NCBI GenBank assembly: GCA_030640385.1
Contig: DAOWJL010000076.1
Location: forward strand, 1-14,621
Source of the DNA: Dehalococcoidia bacterium
GTDB lineage: Bacteria > Chloroflexota > Dehalococcoidia > Dehalococcoidales > G020351185
Direction: 5' to 3'
DNA: 14,621 nt
A program made the position numbers and the translations under genes. A model generated the notes under the pieces. It was not told where the DNA came from. It saw only the letters and a list, made by a program, of their open reading frames with translations, and made no database searches. This document shows, piece after piece, positions 1 through 6,433 of this stretch; the stretch's first letter is position 1, and each line of letters starts with the position of its first letter.

Positions 1-461
1 AAACCTAAGGCAAAGGCGATATCTGTTGCCATGGGAATGCCAAAGCCACGTATCTCACCATCGGGTTGTATATTAAAACTGAAATATATGAGAACAGGAA
101 CAATCATACCACCCACGGCGGCAACTACGGGAAAGGCAGCTTGTTTCATAGTTGATAGTTCACCCACCGTTATTTCCCGCTTGATTTCCATACCGATAAC
201 AAAGAAGAAAAACGCCATAAGTACATCATTAACCCAATGGCCTAAATCCATATTAAACACAAGATTACCAATTTCAAAGCCAGCAGAGGTATGCCATAAG
301 TTGAAGTATGAATCAGACCATGGGGAATTAGCCCATATCATAGCTATTACAGCGGCGCTAAATAGAGCCAGGCCACCATAAGCTTCTTGCGCAAGGAATC
401 TCCTGATGAATAACCAGAGCTGTGCTCTTAACTGATATCTGTGTGGAGGTATTCCAGCCAT
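1..461 (-). CDS. nhaA: Na+/H+ antiporter NhaA, N-terminal part (partial)
   Basis: Reading leftward from the ATG at 461 gives 153 codons that run off the window edge. The protein is an inner-membrane antiporter that exports Na+ in exchange for protons. Family landmarks are visible: WVNDVLMAFFFFVIGMEIKR at about residues 76-95, an AAVGGMIVP segment at about 114-122, and IPMATDIAFALG at about 142-153. Asp147 there corresponds to the conserved TM4 aspartate (Asp133 of E. coli NhaA). The Asp163/Asp164 pair that binds the ion would lie beyond the edge. An in-frame TAA just upstream fixes the ATG as the most likely start, although no strong Shine-Dalgarno is seen. It is transcribed divergently from the lipoprotein gene at 581, with a 119-bp AT-rich gap between them. 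The family assignment is secure; completeness cannot be judged. Confidence 0.93.
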   Translation of the reverse strand, partial: MAGIPPHRYQLRAQLWLFIRRFLAQEAYGGLALFSAAVIAMIWANSPWSDSYFNLWHTSAGFEIGNLVFNMDLGHWVNDVLMAFFFFVIGMEIKREITVGELSTMKQAAFPVVAAVGGMIVPVLIYFSFNIQPDGEIRGFGIPMATDIAFALG

Positions 462-517
462 AGATTGTTATTCTACAATAAAATCAAAAATATTTAAAGA
501 AAGGCTAACATTATCTC

Positions 518-546
518 TTGATATTCGTTTTATAAGGTGGTAAAAG
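518..546 (+). promoter_or_regulatory. Possible promoter for the lipoprotein gene
   Basis: TTGATA (518-523) and TAAAAG (541-546) are separated by 17 bp upstream of the gene at 581. The -35 is good and the -10 is weak. The surrounding gap between two divergent genes is very AT-rich, so other -10 boxes such as TATAGT at 552-557 are possible. Tentative. Confidence 0.3.
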
Positions 547-580
547 TTAATTATAGTATAAGATTAAATAGGGGGCGATT

Positions 581-970
581 ATGAAGGCAAAACTTTTTAT
601 TACCGCTTTGATTCTGTCTGTTATACTGGCGTTAATCCCCGGATGCCAGGTGGAAGGTTCAGGGCTGGAGATAAAACTGGCACCCATACACGAAGTTGAA
701 ATCAGTATTGCCGAGTCATTCCCAGAGCAGATTTTCGTTAACATCACGGGTGGGCTGGCTGATAGTTGCACTGCCTTTCATAATTTAACCACCGAGCGTA
801 TTGACAATACAATAAAGATTGAAGTAACCACAGAACGCCCCGGGGATGCTATTTGTGCCCAGGTATATGGCTACTTTGAAAAGAACATCAACCTGGGTAG
901 CAATTTTACAAGTGGTTTGAAATATATAGTAGACGTCAATGGTATTACCAGGACCTTTGAATACCCTTAA
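581..970 (+). CDS. Small predicted lipoprotein, function unknown
   Basis: This 129-residue protein has a lipoprotein signal: MKAK, a hydrophobic stretch to residue 20, and the lipobox LIPGC with Cys22 as the expected lipidated residue. The mature part (about 107 residues) is rich in alternating hydrophobic residues (for example IFVNITGG, IKIEVTT and YIVDVNG), which suggests an all-beta, immunoglobulin-like fold. It has two further cysteines, at about positions 63 and 87, that could form a disulfide. A GGGGGC ribosome binding site at 571-576 precedes the ATG. The gene is probably monocistronic: nhaA diverges upstream and the exchanger gene downstream has its own probable promoter. I recognise no named domain. 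It is likely membrane-anchored on the outer face, with no substrate or partner evident. Confidence 0.8.
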   Translation: MKAKLFITALILSVILALIPGCQVEGSGLEIKLAPIHEVEISIAESFPEQIFVNITGGLADSCTAFHNLTTERIDNTIKIEVTTERPGDAICAQVYGYFEKNINLGSNFTSGLKYIVDVNGITRTFEYP

Positions 971-1029
971 ATATAAAAAATACTATAATATATAATTTTA
1001 GAGACGTTAACCCGTAATTTTTTACTGAC

Positions 1030-1058
1030 TTTACAGTTTTATAACAGTATAGTATTCT
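1030..1058 (+). promoter_or_regulatory. Probable promoter for the CaCA exchanger gene
   Basis: TTTACA (1030-1035) and TATTCT (1053-1058) are spaced by exactly 17 bp and would start transcription near 1065. That gives a leader of about 20 bases containing the AGGAGG ribosome binding site. This is a pattern match only. Confidence 0.45.
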
Positions 1059-1085
1059 TTAGAATCAATCTAATCCCAGGAGGCT

Positions 1086-2099
1086 ATGCCTTTGGTTTGG
1101 CTTGCATTCGTATTCTGCCTTGTTGTCATTCTAGTTGCCGGTTTCAAACTTACCAGATACGGTGATGCCATCGCCGAAAAGACAGGGCTTGGTCGTGTAT
1201 GGATAGGGCTTGTACTTATTGCCCTGGTCACATCATTACCCGAACTGGCTACCGGGATAAGCGCCGCTGCCCTGGTTGACGCTCCAGACCTTGCCCTGGG
1301 AACAATCTTTGGCAGCTGTACTTTTAATCTCGCCATTCTTGCTGTACTGGATATGATCAATTCTGATGGACCAATTCTGAATAGGGTAAGCCGTGGGCAT
1401 ATAATATCAGCGGGAGTCGGGGTAGTGCTCGTTGCACTGGCTGCTGTGAGTATATTTGCCGGAGAAGGGCTTTCCGGATTGTCCCTGGGCTGGGTGGGTG
1501 TACCCAGCACTTTAATATTTATATTTTATATTTTCAGTATCAGGCAAATTTTTAACTATGAACGCCGCCGGAATGGCAATGAGAATCAGCAACCCCTTAC
1601 TCTTAAATATGATGGCATCAGTAATAAAAAAGTCTACATTGGATTTACATTGTCGGCACTGGCTATCATCGGTGCCGGGATATGGCTGGCATTCATCGGT
1701 GAGGAAATAGCCGTAACCTATAACCTGAACAATAGCTTTGTCGGTACCCTCTTTTTAGCAATGACAACCTCAATGCCCGAGTTAGCCGTTGGTATCGCCG
1801 CTGTCCGCCTGGGGGCGATAGACATTGCGGTGGCTGACCTTATGGGCGCCAATATGATAAATATAGCCAAAATATTCATTATTGATATATTTTATACAAA
1901 GGGGTCTATCCTGTCACTGGTATCCAGTAGCCATCTCATTACAGCTATGATAACAATAGCAATGACTCTGGTAGTCGTTATTGGATTGCGTTTCAGCTCT
2001 AGAAGAAAGGTGCTCAAATTCGCGGGTTGGTACAGTTATTTATTAATCGGACTTTGGTGCCTCGGTGCTTACCTCGTATATTCTTCGGGTTCTGGATAA
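1086..2099 (+). CDS. Sodium/calcium exchanger, CaCA superfamily (YrbG-like)
   Basis: This 337-residue polytopic membrane protein is close to the usual 310-340 residue length of bacterial CaCA exchangers. The two signature alpha repeats are visible. Alpha-1 has VTSLPELATG (about 48-57) and GTIFGSCTFNLAIL (about 72-85). Alpha-2 has MTTSMPELAVG (about 226-236) and ADLMGANMINIAK (about 250-262). The conserved Glu residues in the two PEL motifs are the expected cation ligands. A hydrophilic loop (about 158-182, ERRRNGNENQQ and following) separates the two homologous halves, as expected for this inverted-topology family. The start is an ATG with a perfect AGGAGG at 1078-1083. Family members exchange Na+ (or H+) for Ca2+; the ion used here cannot be read from sequence. 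No operon partner is apparent. Confidence 0.92.
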   Translation: MPLVWLAFVFCLVVILVAGFKLTRYGDAIAEKTGLGRVWIGLVLIALVTSLPELATGISAAALVDAPDLALGTIFGSCTFNLAILAVLDMINSDGPILNRVSRGHIISAGVGVVLVALAAVSIFAGEGLSGLSLGWVGVPSTLIFIFYIFSIRQIFNYERRRNGNENQQPLTLKYDGISNKKVYIGFTLSALAIIGAGIWLAFIGEEIAVTYNLNNSFVGTLFLAMTTSMPELAVGIAAVRLGAIDIAVADLMGANMINIAKIFIIDIFYTKGSILSLVSSSHLITAMITIAMTLVVVIGLRFSSRRKVLKFAGWYSYLLIGLWCLGAYLVYSSGSG

Positions 2100-2165
2100 A
2101 TTAGTTAACAGTAGGATGGAATGAGCAACCAACTAAGATTGAGTAGAACCGGCGGTAGTTATCTC

Positions 2166-2194
2166 TTGCTTTAGTCCAGGCTTTAGGGTAAAAT
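2166..2194 (+). promoter_or_regulatory. Probable promoter for tRNA-Arg and the por operon
   Basis: TTGCTT (2166-2171) and TAAAAT (2189-2194) are separated by 17 bp, predicting a start near 2201, only a few bases before the tRNA at 2204. No terminator lies between the tRNA and porG, so this promoter could also serve the oxidoreductase genes. Confidence 0.55.
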
Positions 2195-2203
2195 ATTTTT
2201 TTA

Positions 2204-2276
2204 GCCCCTGTAGCTCAGTTGGATAGAGCACCAGCCTCCGGAGCTGGGGGCGAGCGTTCAAGTCGCTCCAGGGGCG
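2204..2276 (+). tRNA. tRNA-Arg (anticodon CCG)
   Basis: A full cloverleaf can be drawn. The acceptor stem is GCCCCTG (2204-2210) with CAGGGGC (2269-2275). The D arm is GCTC/GAGC. The anticodon stem CCAGC/GCTGG encloses a loop with CCG at 2238-2240. The variable loop has four bases and the T arm is GAGCG-TTCAAGT-CGCTC (2252-2268). G2276 is the discriminator and the 3' CCA is not encoded. It reads the Arg codon CGG. The gene ends 19 bp before the porG ATG. Confidence 0.96.
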
Positions 2277-2295
2277 TATTATTAAGGATTTATAT

Positions 2296-2868
2296 ATGGA
2301 AGATTCAGGACCTATTGAAATCAGGATACACGGTCGTGGCGGACAGGGTTCCGTAACGTCCGCCGGGCTGGTAGCTCAGGCGGCTATAAGCGAGGATAAA
2401 TATGCCCAGGCGTTCCCAAGCTTTGGCCCCGAAAGAAGAGGCGCCCCCGTACAGGCATTCATAAGAATAGATAACCATAAGCCGATACGTGTACGGGCTG
2501 GAGTCACAAAACCGGATATCGTCGTTGTCCTTGACCCAAGTCTACTGGATATAGTTGATATAACATCGGGGCTCAAAGAGGGCGGTTTGATGGTGGTAAA
2601 TACAAAAGGTTCTTTTAAAGATATAGAAGAAAAATTCGATGCCAAATATAAATTGGCTATAATAGATGCCACCAGCATTGCCCGCGAGTTATTAGGACGC
2701 CCGATTGTTAATACAACGATGATTGGAGCCCTGGTTAAGGCGTCAGGTATCGTAAAGCTGGAATCCCTTTTTCAGCCACTGGAGAAGCGTTTCGGCAGGC
2801 TGGCTGAGAAAAATAAAAAAGTCATGCTAAAATCCTATACAGAAACCAGGGTAAAAGGTGAAGGTTAA
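2296..2868 (+). CDS. porG: 2-oxoacid (pyruvate-type):ferredoxin oxidoreductase, gamma subunit
   Basis: This 190-residue protein belongs to the pyruvate/ketoisovalerate ferredoxin oxidoreductase gamma family and has the expected length. It shows the N-terminal HGRGGQG motif (residues 12-18), the SFGPERRGAPV segment near 42-52, and the NTTMIGAL segment near 139-146. It is the first subunit of a four-subunit complex (gamma, delta, alpha, beta) that interconverts pyruvate + CoA with acetyl-CoA + CO2 using ferredoxin. The order G-D-A-B is the one typical of archaeal and Thermotoga pyruvate or 2-oxoisovalerate enzymes, whereas 2-oxoglutarate enzymes are usually arranged differently. Pyruvate is therefore the preferred but unproven substrate. 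An AAGGA at 2284-2288 precedes the ATG. The stop codon abuts the start of porD. Confidence 0.92.
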   Translation: MEDSGPIEIRIHGRGGQGSVTSAGLVAQAAISEDKYAQAFPSFGPERRGAPVQAFIRIDNHKPIRVRAGVTKPDIVVVLDPSLLDIVDITSGLKEGGLMVVNTKGSFKDIEEKFDAKYKLAIIDATSIARELLGRPIVNTTMIGALVKASGIVKLESLFQPLEKRFGRLAEKNKKVMLKSYTETRVKGEG

Positions 2869-3156
2869 TTGACAAAGAAAGAAGATGAACTAACCTGGAA
2901 AGACCTGGAGATTGGTGCAGTTATAACCGAACCGGGAAATGCCAGCCAGTACAGGACAGGAGACTGGCGGACGCAAAAGCCGGTTCATGATTTCAGCAGG
3001 TGTATAAAGTGCGGCTTATGTATGATTTACTGCCCTGAAGCCTGCCGTTTTCAAAACAAAGAGGGTTATTTTGAAGCTGACCTATTCTACTGCAAGGGCT
3101 GCGGTATATGCTACCGTGAATGTCCGACAATGGTGATAACAATGGAGGAAGAATAA
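2869..3156 (+). CDS. porD: 2-oxoacid:ferredoxin oxidoreductase, delta (ferredoxin-like) subunit
   Basis: This 95-residue subunit carries two [4Fe-4S] clusters that pass electrons from the catalytic core to external ferredoxin. Two CxxCxxCxxxC sets are visible: Cys45/48/51/55 and Cys75/78/81/85, the first and second each followed by proline (CPEAC, CPTMV). Length and layout, with an N-terminal leader of about 40 residues including GDWRTQKPV before the clusters, fit PorD. The start is a TTG at 2869 directly after the porG stop, with a purine-rich AAGGTGAAGG at 2854-2864 inside the porG end as the ribosome binding site; there is no usable upstream ATG. The stop overlaps the porA start as TAATG, implying translational coupling and equal stoichiometry. 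Confidence 0.92.
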   Translation: MTKKEDELTWKDLEIGAVITEPGNASQYRTGDWRTQKPVHDFSRCIKCGLCMIYCPEACRFQNKEGYFEADLFYCKGCGICYRECPTMVITMEEE

Positions 3157-4331
3157 TGGCTCAGAGAGTGGGCATGGAGGTTTCTGTCGCCATAGGTGAG
3201 ATAGTAAAATTGGCTAATACCGATGTAGTGTCGGCTTATCCCATTACGCCTCAGACACATATTGTTGAACATCTCGCTGAGCTGGTAGCCGATGGTGAAC
3301 TGGACGCAGAGTATATACCGGTCGAATCGGAACATTCGGCTATGAGTGCCTGCCTCGGTTCGGCGGCTACAGGAGCCAGGACCTTCACGGCGACGGCCGG
3401 GCAGGGCCTTGAATTAATGCATGAGGTGCTGTATGTAGCATCATCAATGCGGTTACCGATAGTTATGACTGTGGCTAACCGGGCATTATCGTCACCGCTA
3501 AGCGTCTGGAGCGACCATTCGGATGCTATGGCTTGCCGGGATACCGGCTGGATTCAGATATTTGTTGAGAATGGGCAGGAAGCGGTGGATAATACCCTGT
3601 GTGCTTTTCGTATTGCGGAAGACAATAATGTATTGCTGCCGGTGATGATCCATCTGGACGGTTTTCACGTATCACATGTAATTGAGCCGATATTATTACC
3701 GGAGCAGAGCCAGGTTGATGCTTTCCTGCCGAAAAACAACTACCCATTGCCACTCGACACAGATAAACCGGTAGCCATGGGAGATTTTGGGCCGCCGGTT
3801 ATCTACACGGAAGCGAAATGGGCACAGGAAGTGAATCTAAGGAAATCTAAAGAAACTATACTAAAAGTATGGCAGGAGTTTGGTAAAAGTTTTAGCAGGT
3901 ATTACAAGCCTGTCGAATGCTATCGCTGTGAGGATGCCGATACGTTACTGCTTACAATGGGCAGCTACAGCGAAACGGCAATGACGACTATAGATAAAAT
4001 GCGTGGCGAGGGCAAGAAAATAGGTTTGATAAGAATACGGCTGTGGCGGCCATTCCCCTTCGAGGAATTCAGGCAGGCTGTTAAAGATATTAAAACACTT
4101 ATCGTCCTCGATAGAGCCATCTCCTTTGGTGGTCCCGGCGGACCTGTTTGCTCTGAAATCAGGTCAGCCCTTTATAGCCAGAATAACAGACCTGAAATTG
4201 TAAGCTTCATCGGCGGTTTGGGAGGTCGTGATATAACAGTTGCCGGTTTTGAGGAAATTATTAACAGTGGTATGGAGATTGCCGAAACCGGTAGCGATAA
4301 TGAATTTGAAATATTCGGTGTGAGGGAGTAA
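3156..4331 (+). CDS. porA: 2-oxoacid (pyruvate-type):ferredoxin oxidoreductase, alpha subunit
   Basis: This 391-residue catalytic alpha subunit has the hallmark YPITPQT motif at residues 28-34, VESEHSAMSA at about 56-65, GARTFTATAGQGLELMHE at about 73-90, and SDHSDAMACRDTGWIQ at about 119-134. These regions bind substrate and face the thiamine diphosphate held by the beta subunit. I chose the ATG at 3156 rather than the upstream in-frame ATG at 3120: GGAGGA at 3144-3149 is spaced six bases from 3156, the start overlaps the porD stop (TAATG), and conserved sequence begins only after this methionine. The stop overlaps the porB start in the same way. Pyruvate is the likeliest oxoacid from gene order and motifs, but a branched-chain oxoacid enzyme cannot be excluded. 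Confidence 0.94.
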   Translation: MAQRVGMEVSVAIGEIVKLANTDVVSAYPITPQTHIVEHLAELVADGELDAEYIPVESEHSAMSACLGSAATGARTFTATAGQGLELMHEVLYVASSMRLPIVMTVANRALSSPLSVWSDHSDAMACRDTGWIQIFVENGQEAVDNTLCAFRIAEDNNVLLPVMIHLDGFHVSHVIEPILLPEQSQVDAFLPKNNYPLPLDTDKPVAMGDFGPPVIYTEAKWAQEVNLRKSKETILKVWQEFGKSFSRYYKPVECYRCEDADTLLLTMGSYSETAMTTIDKMRGEGKKIGLIRIRLWRPFPFEEFRQAVKDIKTLIVLDRAISFGGPGGPVCSEIRSALYSQNNRPEIVSFIGGLGGRDITVAGFEEIINSGMEIAETGSDNEFEIFGVRE

Positions 4332-5278
4332 TGCAGAACTATACGATTTTTGTTCCGCGCCTTTTAAGCAAGAAGGAATATTTCGTATCCGGTCATCGTG
4401 CCTGCATCGGTTGTGGCGAAGCGCTGGCTGTCAGATTGGCCTGCAAGGCAATGGGGCAGAATGTAATTGTCGCCAATGCCACAGGTTGTATTGAGATTAT
4501 AGCCTCGCAGATTCCCTATACTTCCTGGAAAGTACCCTGGATTCATACCCTCTTTGAGAATACTGCTGCCGTTGCCTCTGGTATTGAATCCGGGTTGAAA
4601 GCAATGGCTCGCAAAGGATTGAAAGCGGATAAAGGAACTAAAGCTGTCGCCATAGCCGGCGATGGCGGCACTGTCGATATCGGATTACAGGCACTGTCGG
4701 GGGCAATGGAGAGGGGGCATAACTTCCTCTATATGTGTTTTGACAACGAAGCCTATATGAATACCGGCATCCAGCGGTCATCGGCTACTCCTTTTGGTGC
4801 TTCCACCACAACCTCACCGGCAGGCAAAGTTAGTATAGGCCAGTTTTCATGGAAGAAGGATATGCCGGCTATTGCCGTAGCGCATGACATTCCCTACGTT
4901 GCCACCGCCTGCCCCAGCTACCCCTTTGATTTAATGGAGAAGGTTAAAAAAGCCCTGTCGGTAAAAGGGCCGGCTTACATACACATCTTTTCCGTTTGCC
5001 CCACCGGCTGGAGTTGCCCCGGTGATTTAACTATAAGAATAGGCCGTCTGGCGGTAAAGACCGGCATCTTCCCGTTATACGAAGTTGAGAACGGCATATA
5101 TAAAATGAGTATTGATTTCACTGAGCTCAGACCAATTAATGATTATATGAAATTACAGGGCAGATTTCGCCACCTTACAGAGGATGTAATAAACCAGATT
5201 CAAAATAAAGTGGTTGAAAAGTATGAAGAACTCAGACGAAAATCGGTTATCAGTGATGCCGTGGAGAGTGGGGAGTAG
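4331..5278 (+). CDS. porB: 2-oxoacid (pyruvate-type):ferredoxin oxidoreductase, beta (ThDP-binding) subunit
   Basis: This 315-residue beta subunit binds thiamine diphosphate and a proximal [4Fe-4S] cluster. The ThDP motif starts at GDGG (residues 110-113) and ends near DNEAYMNTG (138-146). Cluster ligands are probably Cys25 and Cys28 (HRACIGCGE), Cys53 (ATGCIEI) and Cys223 (SVCPTGW), matching the spacing seen in pyruvate:ferredoxin oxidoreductases. It starts with an ATG overlapping the porA stop (TAATG), preceded by GAGGGAG at 4322-4328. All four core subunits are therefore present and intact, and the enzyme should be a complete cytoplasmic complex. The next gene begins three bases after the stop. 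Confidence 0.94.
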   Translation: MQNYTIFVPRLLSKKEYFVSGHRACIGCGEALAVRLACKAMGQNVIVANATGCIEIIASQIPYTSWKVPWIHTLFENTAAVASGIESGLKAMARKGLKADKGTKAVAIAGDGGTVDIGLQALSGAMERGHNFLYMCFDNEAYMNTGIQRSSATPFGASTTTSPAGKVSIGQFSWKKDMPAIAVAHDIPYVATACPSYPFDLMEKVKKALSVKGPAYIHIFSVCPTGWSCPGDLTIRIGRLAVKTGIFPLYEVENGIYKMSIDFTELRPINDYMKLQGRFRHLTEDVINQIQNKVVEKYEELRRKSVISDAVESGE

Positions 5279-5281
5279 AGG

Positions 5282-5641
5282 ATGAAAGATAATAAATGTA
5301 ACCTTTGCCGAAAATGCATTGGTATTTGCCGTAAGACGGTTGGTATGGCTGCCATTAGTTACGTAGAAAACGAAAACGGCGATGCTGCAATAATTTTTTC
5401 ACCCGATAATTGCATAGCCTGCGGCTCCTGTGCCTATATCTGTGATCCCCGTGCAGTGACTATGACAGATGTCGGCGGCAAAAGAATAATGATTACGCCA
5501 AGCGGCAGGATGGAATTCAAATTAAAGCAATGCAGTAAATGCAAAGATTACTGGATTCCAGAAAAACAGCTTGAGTATATGGTACAAAAGACAAATATCC
5601 CTCTGGAAATGTTCGACCTCTGCCCCGATTGCCGGGACTAA
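5282..5641 (+). CDS. Accessory two-cluster iron-sulfur protein with C-terminal four-cysteine site
   Basis: This 119-residue protein is translated right behind porB (three-base gap, ribosome binding site GTGGGGAG at 5268-5275). Residues 1-60 hold two CxxCxxCxxxC sets, Cys6/9/12/16 and Cys44/47/50/54. They resemble the paired [4Fe-4S] domain next to the H-cluster or flavin domains of iron-only hydrogenases and NuoG-like subunits more than a classic 2[4Fe-4S] ferredoxin. The C-terminal part has two further CxxC pairs, Cys84/87 and Cys114/117, about 26 residues apart, which look like a zinc-ribbon or rubredoxin-like metal site. Its position suggests an electron carrier or adaptor between Por and another redox enzyme. 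The iron-sulfur assignment is strong; the partner is unknown. Confidence 0.8.
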   Translation: MKDNKCNLCRKCIGICRKTVGMAAISYVENENGDAAIIFSPDNCIACGSCAYICDPRAVTMTDVGGKRIMITPSGRMEFKLKQCSKCKDYWIPEKQLEYMVQKTNIPLEMFDLCPDCRD

Positions 5642-5648
5642 TCAATAT

Positions 5649-5677
5649 TTGACCGCTTAAAACTACCTTGATATACT
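5649..5677 (+). promoter_or_regulatory. Promoter for tRNA-Pro
   Basis: TTGACC (5649-5654) and TATACT (5672-5677) are spaced by 17 bp, both near consensus. Initiation about seven bases downstream would fall right at the tRNA 5' end (5685). The tRNA is therefore probably transcribed independently of the por operon. Confidence 0.7.
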
Positions 5678-5684
5678 CATCTTG

Positions 5685-5761
5685 CGGGGTGTGGCGCAGT
5701 CGGCTAGCGCGCAGCGTTTGGGACGCTGAGGTCGGAGGTTCAAGTCCTCTCACCCCGACCA
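5685..5761 (+). tRNA. tRNA-Pro (anticodon TGG)
   Basis: The cloverleaf is complete. The acceptor stem is CGGGGTG (5685-5691) with CACCCCG (5751-5757). The anticodon stem CAGCG/CGCTG (5712-5716/5724-5728) encloses a loop with TGG at 5719-5721. The T arm is GGAGG-TTCAAGT-CCTCT (5734-5750), with one G-T pair. A5758 is the discriminator and CCA follows at 5759-5761, so the 3' end is encoded here, unlike the tRNA-Arg gene in this window. It reads Pro codons of the CCN box, mainly CCA/CCG. Confidence 0.96.
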
Positions 5762-5926
5762 CTTTTACTATCCACAGGGAGTACACAGTGGTAAAACAAA
5801 AATATATTTTAAAATCGTTTTCTAGAACATTAAGAAGGTGATAAAATTATGGCTTGACTTGAACGATAAAAAGAACTTGCTGCCAATCAAGCGAAAATAA
5901 AGTAAAATATAAAGAGGAGAAAAACA

Positions 5927-6223
5927 ATGACATCAAAAGAGGTAAAACTTTCCGTAAATTATATGCCCGTTGAGATTGAGAATTTTGTTCAGCAATTCAT
6001 TGAGGCTGTTATTACGGGTATCCTGGATTCATTAAAAGGACATGAAAAAGTGCAGGATGTCAACCTGTCTATAGATGGTGATACTGTTGACATAACTGTA
6101 GGTAACGATGTACTTCAGCTAAATCCTTTTACAAGCGCTTTTGTAAAGAACACCGTTATCGGTATGGTTTCATCGCTTAAAGGGGTGGGGCAGATAGAAA
6201 GGTTGGAAATCAGCATTAATTAA
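5927..6223 (+). CDS. Conserved-looking small protein with internal duplication, function unknown
   Basis: This 98-residue soluble protein has no signal peptide, no membrane segment and no cysteine. It starts at an ATG with a good ribosome binding site (GAGGAG, 5914-5919). Residues 6-50 and 54-98 align without gaps at an offset of 48. Identities are V6/V54, V10/V58, F20/F68, F24/F72, G31/G79, S35-L36-K37-G38 with S83-L84-K85-G86, and S48-I49 with S96-I97, and hydrophobic positions match throughout. Each half reads as strand, strand, amphipathic helix (ending SLKG), strand, which suggests a two-repeat alpha/beta fold. It is monocistronic, placed between tRNA-Pro and the terminator at 6381. The ~165-bp gap before it is AT-rich with no promoter I would defend. 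No function is proposed. Confidence 0.8.
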   Translation: MTSKEVKLSVNYMPVEIENFVQQFIEAVITGILDSLKGHEKVQDVNLSIDGDTVDITVGNDVLQLNPFTSAFVKNTVIGMVSSLKGVGQIERLEISIN

Positions 6224-6380
6224 TACTTTCGGGTGGAATGGTAATATTGCTGAATACTTTGTGTTATATCCCTGATTACGACTTATCCTTAACAAACTTA
6301 TCTGGATAACCCCCGATGATATATTAAATGAGATCATCTTTTAATTCACATCATTCTTTTATATCCTCTGCACAATAAAG

Positions 6381-6412
6381 AAACGGCTTCACTTAATTAA
6401 GTGAAGCCGTTT
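6381..6412. terminator. Bidirectional intrinsic terminator between convergent genes
   Basis: A perfect 32-base palindrome (16-bp arms, AAACGGCTTCACTTAA and its complement) forms a strong hairpin. It is followed by TTTT on the plus strand and by TTTCTTTATT on the minus strand. It lies between the plus-strand gene ending at 6223 and the minus-strand gene ending at 6434, so it can stop transcription from both sides. Confidence 0.88.
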
Positions 6413-6433
6413 TAACTCAGTTTAAGCCAACTA

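Noticed and set aside
31..381. Plus-strand open frame at the left edge
   Set aside because: It lies antisense to nhaA, whose conserved motifs are unmistakable on the other strand.
1070..1510. Minus-strand open frame of 146 codons opposite the exchanger gene
   Set aside because: Antisense shadow of a well-supported membrane protein gene; its product is low-complexity and shows no motif or ribosome binding site.
3120..3155. Upstream ATG start for porA at 3120
   Set aside because: It lies inside porD, while the ATG at 3156 has a well-spaced GGAGGA and overlaps the porD stop in the same style as the porA/porB junction.
5758..5792. ACCACT/AGTGGT pairing after tRNA-Pro as a terminator
   Set aside because: Six-bp stem that uses the tRNA 3' end, with a long loop and no U tract.
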